DNA from: Alphaproteobacteria bacterium
Lineage (GTDB): Bacteria > Pseudomonadota > Alphaproteobacteria > Micropepsales > Micropepsaceae
Assembly (NCBI GenBank): GCA_016124385.1
Contig: WGNU01000007.1
Span: 124,001 to 188,000 of the forward strand
DNA: 64,000 bases
Direction: 5' to 3'
Shown here: in pieces, positions 61,193-64,000 of the stretch
Position numbering within the stretch: position 1 is the first letter of the stretch
How the letters are laid out: the number at the start of each line of letters is the position of its first letter
The notes under the pieces: model-generated
What the model saw: the letters and a program-made list of their open reading frames with translations, nothing else
Database searches by the model: none
Told to the model about the DNA's origin: nothing
Program-made: the position numbers and the translations under genes

Positions 61193-62533
61193 TTAGTGTG
61201 TGACGGAATCGCGGCGAAGACAGGCGATACCGAATCCATCTGTTCCGTGGCGCGCCGGAGTTAGGCGCAGCACCGGGCCGTCACTGGCTGGGCAGGGGCC
61301 GTTCGCGACGGCGTTCCATTGCACCGCGATATTGGCGGGCGAGAAGTCGGGATGCGCGGCCAGGAAAGCGGCGACGCGGTCTTCATTTTCTTCCATCAGC
61401 AGCGAACAGGTCACGTAGAGGATACGACCGCCTGGCCGAACCAGCTTTGCCGCATCCGCGAGGAGACGATCCTGTGTTTCGGCGAGGCCCGGGAGATCCG
61501 GGACAGGCCGCGTCCAGCGGGCGTCGGGATTGCGCCGCCAAGCACCGGTGCCGGAGCACGGCGCGTCGACAAGGACCGCGTCAAAGCGTCCGCGCTGGCG
61601 TTTCAGCCATTTGCGGCCGTCGGCGTCGAGATGGTGGAAGAGAATGTTGTTGGCGCCGGCCCGCCGTGCACGCTGTCGCGCGCGTTGCAGGCGCCCCTCG
61701 CTACGGTCGACGGCGCCGATCTGACCTTTGTTAGCCATCGCGGCGGCGAGCGCGAGCGTCTTGCCGCCCGCGCCGGCGCATAAATCGAGGACGCGTTCGC
61801 CCGCTTCCGCGCCGAGCAGAAGGGCGGCGAGCTGCGAGCCTTCATCTTGTACTTCGACATAGCCCGAGAGGAAGGCCTGTGTTCCCGCTATGTCGGGGCC
61901 GCGCAGTATGCGAAGGCCAATAGGCGAGCGGTTGGTTGGGCGCGTCACAATGCCTTCGCTCTCAAGGACGCGCATCGCGCTCGCGACGTCACCCTTGAGG
62001 ATATTCACCCGCAAATGCCGCTCCGGAGCGGTCTGCATGGTGCGTAGTTCTATCGCCATCGTGTCGCCAAGAGCACGGCGGAAGGGCGCTTCGTAGGCGG
62101 CCGGGCACTCGAGCGCGGCGAGCGTGTCCATCTCTGGATGATCGATCGGCGCGCCGGCAAGCGGCTCGAAGGCGCTCAGAAGCTGCGATGAGGTCGTCCG
62201 TCGCTCCGGTTCCGCCGGGCGCCAAGCGGTCAGGGCGGCCTCGGGCGAGACGCCCCGCATCATCACCTCGTGCGCCGCAAGGAGGTTGACGGGGGTGTCA
62301 GGAACGGCGATCCGCCGCAGCCACCAGCCCAGGCGGGCCCGCGCGGCGAGGGTCGCTTGCAGCTTCCGGCGCGCCTGCCAGCGCTCCTCGGCAGGCTCAA
62401 TCCGGCGTTCGTTCAAGGTTTCGGTGATCGCACGGTCGGCCGGGGCGCCCTTCTGCAGCACGCGATCGAGGGCCTCGATCGTCGCCGTTCTGGCCCAAGG
62501 TGAAAGGGCTTGTCGCTTCTGGCTTTTTTCCAC
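61193..62533 (-). CDS. RsmB/NOP family RNA (cytosine-5) methyltransferase
   Basis: The 446-residue protein has an N-terminal NusB-like helical region and a C-terminal methyltransferase domain with motif I LDLCAGAGGKTLALAA, motif IV DAPCSGTGAWRRNPDARW and motif VI YVTCSLLMEENE with the catalytic TCS cysteine. The enzyme would make m5C in rRNA or tRNA. The start is GTG at 62533. The first cysteine of DAPCS is the second catalytic one in this family, also present. Confidence 0.94.
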   Translation of the reverse strand: MEKSQKRQALSPWARTATIEALDRVLQKGAPADRAITETLNERRIEPAEERWQARRKLQATLAARARLGWWLRRIAVPDTPVNLLAAHEVMMRGVSPEAALTAWRPAEPERRTTSSQLLSAFEPLAGAPIDHPEMDTLAALECPAAYEAPFRRALGDTMAIELRTMQTAPERHLRVNILKGDVASAMRVLESEGIVTRPTNRSPIGLRILRGPDIAGTQAFLSGYVEVQDEGSQLAALLLGAEAGERVLDLCAGAGGKTLALAAAMANKGQIGAVDRSEGRLQRARQRARRAGANNILFHHLDADGRKWLKRQRGRFDAVLVDAPCSGTGAWRRNPDARWTRPVPDLPGLAETQDRLLADAAKLVRPGGRILYVTCSLLMEENEDRVAAFLAAHPDFSPANIAVQWNAVANGPCPASDGPVLRLTPARHGTDGFGIACLRRDSVTH

Positions 62534-62573
62534 CGCCGTTTGGTCCTAAATAGCGTCGAACCAGGGGGCGTTT

Positions 62574-63824
62574 TTGCCCCGCTTCAGTCGAGACCTCGCA
62601 CGCGTCATGGGCAACAAGCTCCTCGAACGTGCCGCCCATTCCCGCCCCGCCATGTCAAAGCGCGGGATGCTTGAGCGGCTCTTCACACTCATGTTTCAAG
62701 GCTTTGTCTACAATCAGATCTGGGAAGACCCGGTTGTCGATCTGAAAGCCATGCGGGTGGGTCCTTCGACCCGCATCGTGACGATCGCGTCCGGGGGATG
62801 CAACGTCTTGAACTACCTCGCGGCCGACCCGCAATCCATCACGGCGGTCGATCTCAATCCGAATCATATTGCCCTGACGCGCTTGAAACTCGCGGCGCTC
62901 AGGCATTTGCCAACCTACGAGGACTTCTTCCGCTTCTTCGGGATGGGCGACTACAAGGGCAACCTTGCCGCCTACGATCGTTTCATTAAGCCGAACCTGG
63001 ACGAGGCGACCCGGAAATATTGGGAACATCGTGTGCGCCTGCATGGCAGGCGAATCAACATGTTCGCCCGGAACCTCTACCGCTACAGCCTGCTTGGCCG
63101 GTTCATCGGCCTGCTGCACGTGATGGCGCGGCTTTCGGGCAAGAACCCCAAGGAGCTGCTGGAGGCCCGTACGCCCGAGGAGCAACGTGCTGCGTTCGAC
63201 CGCATCATCGCGCCAATCTTCGAGAAGCGGATCATCCGCGCGCTCTCAAAGCTGCCGGTTTCTCTCTACGCGCTTGGGATCCCGCCGGCCCAGCACGACG
63301 AGTTGGTCGCGGCTTCCAACGGAAACATGGCGGCGCTCTTGCGCGAGCGGTTGGAGAAGCTCGCCTGTGACTTCCCAATCTCGGAAAACTATTTCGCCTG
63401 GCAGGCCTTCAGCCGCAGCTATGACACCGAGTCCCGGGCGGCGGTGCCGGACTATCTGCGCGAAGACACGTATCTGCTCAACAAGGAGCGGGTCGACCGG
63501 GTCGAGACACATCTTGCTTCCATGACGGACTATCTTGCAGGTCTGCCGGCTGGAAGCCGGGATCGGTATGTCCTGCTTGATGCCCAGGATTGGATGACCA
63601 CGGATCAGATCACGGCGCTGTGGCGGCAGATCACCCGAACAGCAAGCCCCGACGCGCGGGTCATCTTCCGGACGGCCGGGGCGGAATCGCCGCTGGAGAA
63701 GAAGCTCCCGGACGACATCCTCGCGGCGTGGCACTACGAAGCCGAAGAGTCGCGTGCGTTCCACGACCAGGATCGTTCGTCGATCTATGGAGGCTTCCAC
63801 ATCTATGTGAAGGCGGCGGCGTAG
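62574..63824 (+). CDS. btaA: BtaA: S-adenosylmethionine:diacylglycerol 3-amino-3-carboxypropyl transferase
   Basis: The 416-residue protein belongs to the DUF3419/BtaA family and contains LFTLMFQGFVYNQIWEDP and IVTIASGGCNVLNYLA, with the AdoMet-binding acidic strand AVDLNPNHIALTRLK. It transfers the aminocarboxypropyl group from AdoMet to diacylglycerol, the first step of betaine lipid (DGTS) synthesis. Starts are ambiguous: TTG at 62574 has AGGGGG five nt upstream and gives the family length, while ATG at 62607 would give 405 residues. The btaB start lies 4 nt after its stop. Confidence 0.9.
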   Translation: MPRFSRDLARVMGNKLLERAAHSRPAMSKRGMLERLFTLMFQGFVYNQIWEDPVVDLKAMRVGPSTRIVTIASGGCNVLNYLAADPQSITAVDLNPNHIALTRLKLAALRHLPTYEDFFRFFGMGDYKGNLAAYDRFIKPNLDEATRKYWEHRVRLHGRRINMFARNLYRYSLLGRFIGLLHVMARLSGKNPKELLEARTPEEQRAAFDRIIAPIFEKRIIRALSKLPVSLYALGIPPAQHDELVAASNGNMAALLRERLEKLACDFPISENYFAWQAFSRSYDTESRAAVPDYLREDTYLLNKERVDRVETHLASMTDYLAGLPAGSRDRYVLLDAQDWMTTDQITALWRQITRTASPDARVIFRTAGAESPLEKKLPDDILAAWHYEAEESRAFHDQDRSSIYGGFHIYVKAAA

Positions 63825-63828
63825 CCGG

Positions 63829-64000
63829 ATGCCGCCACAAGCAGAGCCACATGTCCTCATGGACAGGATGTACCGCGCCCAGCGGCACATCTACGACCTC
63901 ACGCGAAAATACTACCTTCTCGGCCGCGACACGCTTATCGCCGAGTTGCCGGTCAAGATCGGGGAGACGCTGTGCGAGGTGGGGTGCGGGACGGCGCGCA
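63829..64000 (+). CDS. btaB: BtaB: DGTS N-methyltransferase, N-terminal fragment (runs off right edge)
   Basis: Starting at ATG 63829, the visible 57 residues include HVLMDRMYRAQRHIYDLTRKY, then LLGRDTLIAEL and CEVGCGTAR, the SAM-binding motif. This N-terminus is typical of BtaB, which methylates the BtaA product three times to give the betaine headgroup. The partial protein is interrupted by the window edge. Confidence 0.88.
   Translation, partial: MPPQAEPHVLMDRMYRAQRHIYDLTRKYYLLGRDTLIAELPVKIGETLCEVGCGTAR

Noticed and set aside
1..64000. Phage, insertion sequence, integrase or CRISPR array
   Set aside because: No transposase, integrase, phage structural gene, or regularly spaced repeats were seen in the translations or the DNA. 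The tRNA-Leu 3' end is not followed by an integrase.

Overview
The window is a GC-rich, gene-dense bacterial chromosome segment, almost certainly from an alphaproteobacterium and probably from the Hyphomicrobiales (Rhizobiales) or a close relative. The reasons are the gene set: an F1-ATPase zeta inhibitor (DUF1476) next to purC-purS-purQ-purL, then BolA and a CGFS glutaredoxin; a DUF3126 protein; a split PurS/PurQ/PurL system; a TorF-type porin; a PHB-type 3-hydroxybutyrate dehydrogenase; and a BtaA/BtaB betaine-lipid pair. I see no phage, insertion sequence, CRISPR array or rRNA. The only tRNA is tRNA-Leu(TAA).

Layout. 1-3045: start of methylmalonyl-CoA epimerase, a hotdog thioesterase, a beta-lactamase-fold hydrolase and isocitrate dehydrogenase. 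3160-5557: TrmJ, an epoxide-hydrolase-like enzyme and ribosomal protein S4 with a clear promoter. 5579-10612: a leftward unit purC>purS>purQ>purL>BolA>GrxD>secreted protein; the first four genes overlap by 4 nt each. 10863-11186: ATP synthase zeta subunit. 11190-15772: an accessory block (TetR regulator with a palindromic operator, PQQ dehydrogenase, ChrB-like protein and ChrA) lying between the zeta/pur cluster and purB (15902-17209). 17318-22761: oligopeptidase B, 3-hydroxybutyrate dehydrogenase, RadC, methionine aminopeptidase and a CinA-N-type protein.

22905-30447 holds envelope and surface genes: a small secreted protein, tRNA-Leu, an anchored hydrolase whose end is antisense to the tRNA, a secreted CVNH plus beta/gamma-crystallin protein facing a mannan/cellulose-synthase-like GT2, a chemoreceptor, a hydrolase and a TorF porin. 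30730-40357: SDR, histidine phosphatase overlapping a nitroreductase, a 53-aa membrane protein, Nudix hydrolase, CysE, an FAD oxidoreductase, DUF3126, an M48 lipoprotein, a patatin and small membrane proteins. 40416-46957: PhoH, an unknown membrane protein, SemiSWEET, gamma-carbonic anhydrase, a Tat-exported PhoX-like protein with a GC dip, and secreted proteins including a YbjN type.

47021-64000: acyl-CoA dehydrogenase and enoyl-CoA hydratase (fatty-acid type metabolism), a GYF_2 protein, methyltransferases, a glycine-zipper protein, a tandem-PilZ protein, a GMC oxidoreductase, a PAS protein, two rhomboid proteases around a DsbA-like isomerase, a DUF2157/GDYXXLXY/methyltransferase unit, an RsmB-family RNA methyltransferase, and btaA-btaB at the right edge. 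Most of the window is ordinary core metabolism. The features most worth a second look are the CVNH-crystallin/GT2 pair, the accessory block, the tRNA-antisense hydrolase end and the hairpin-bearing 330-nt gap near 56.5 kb.
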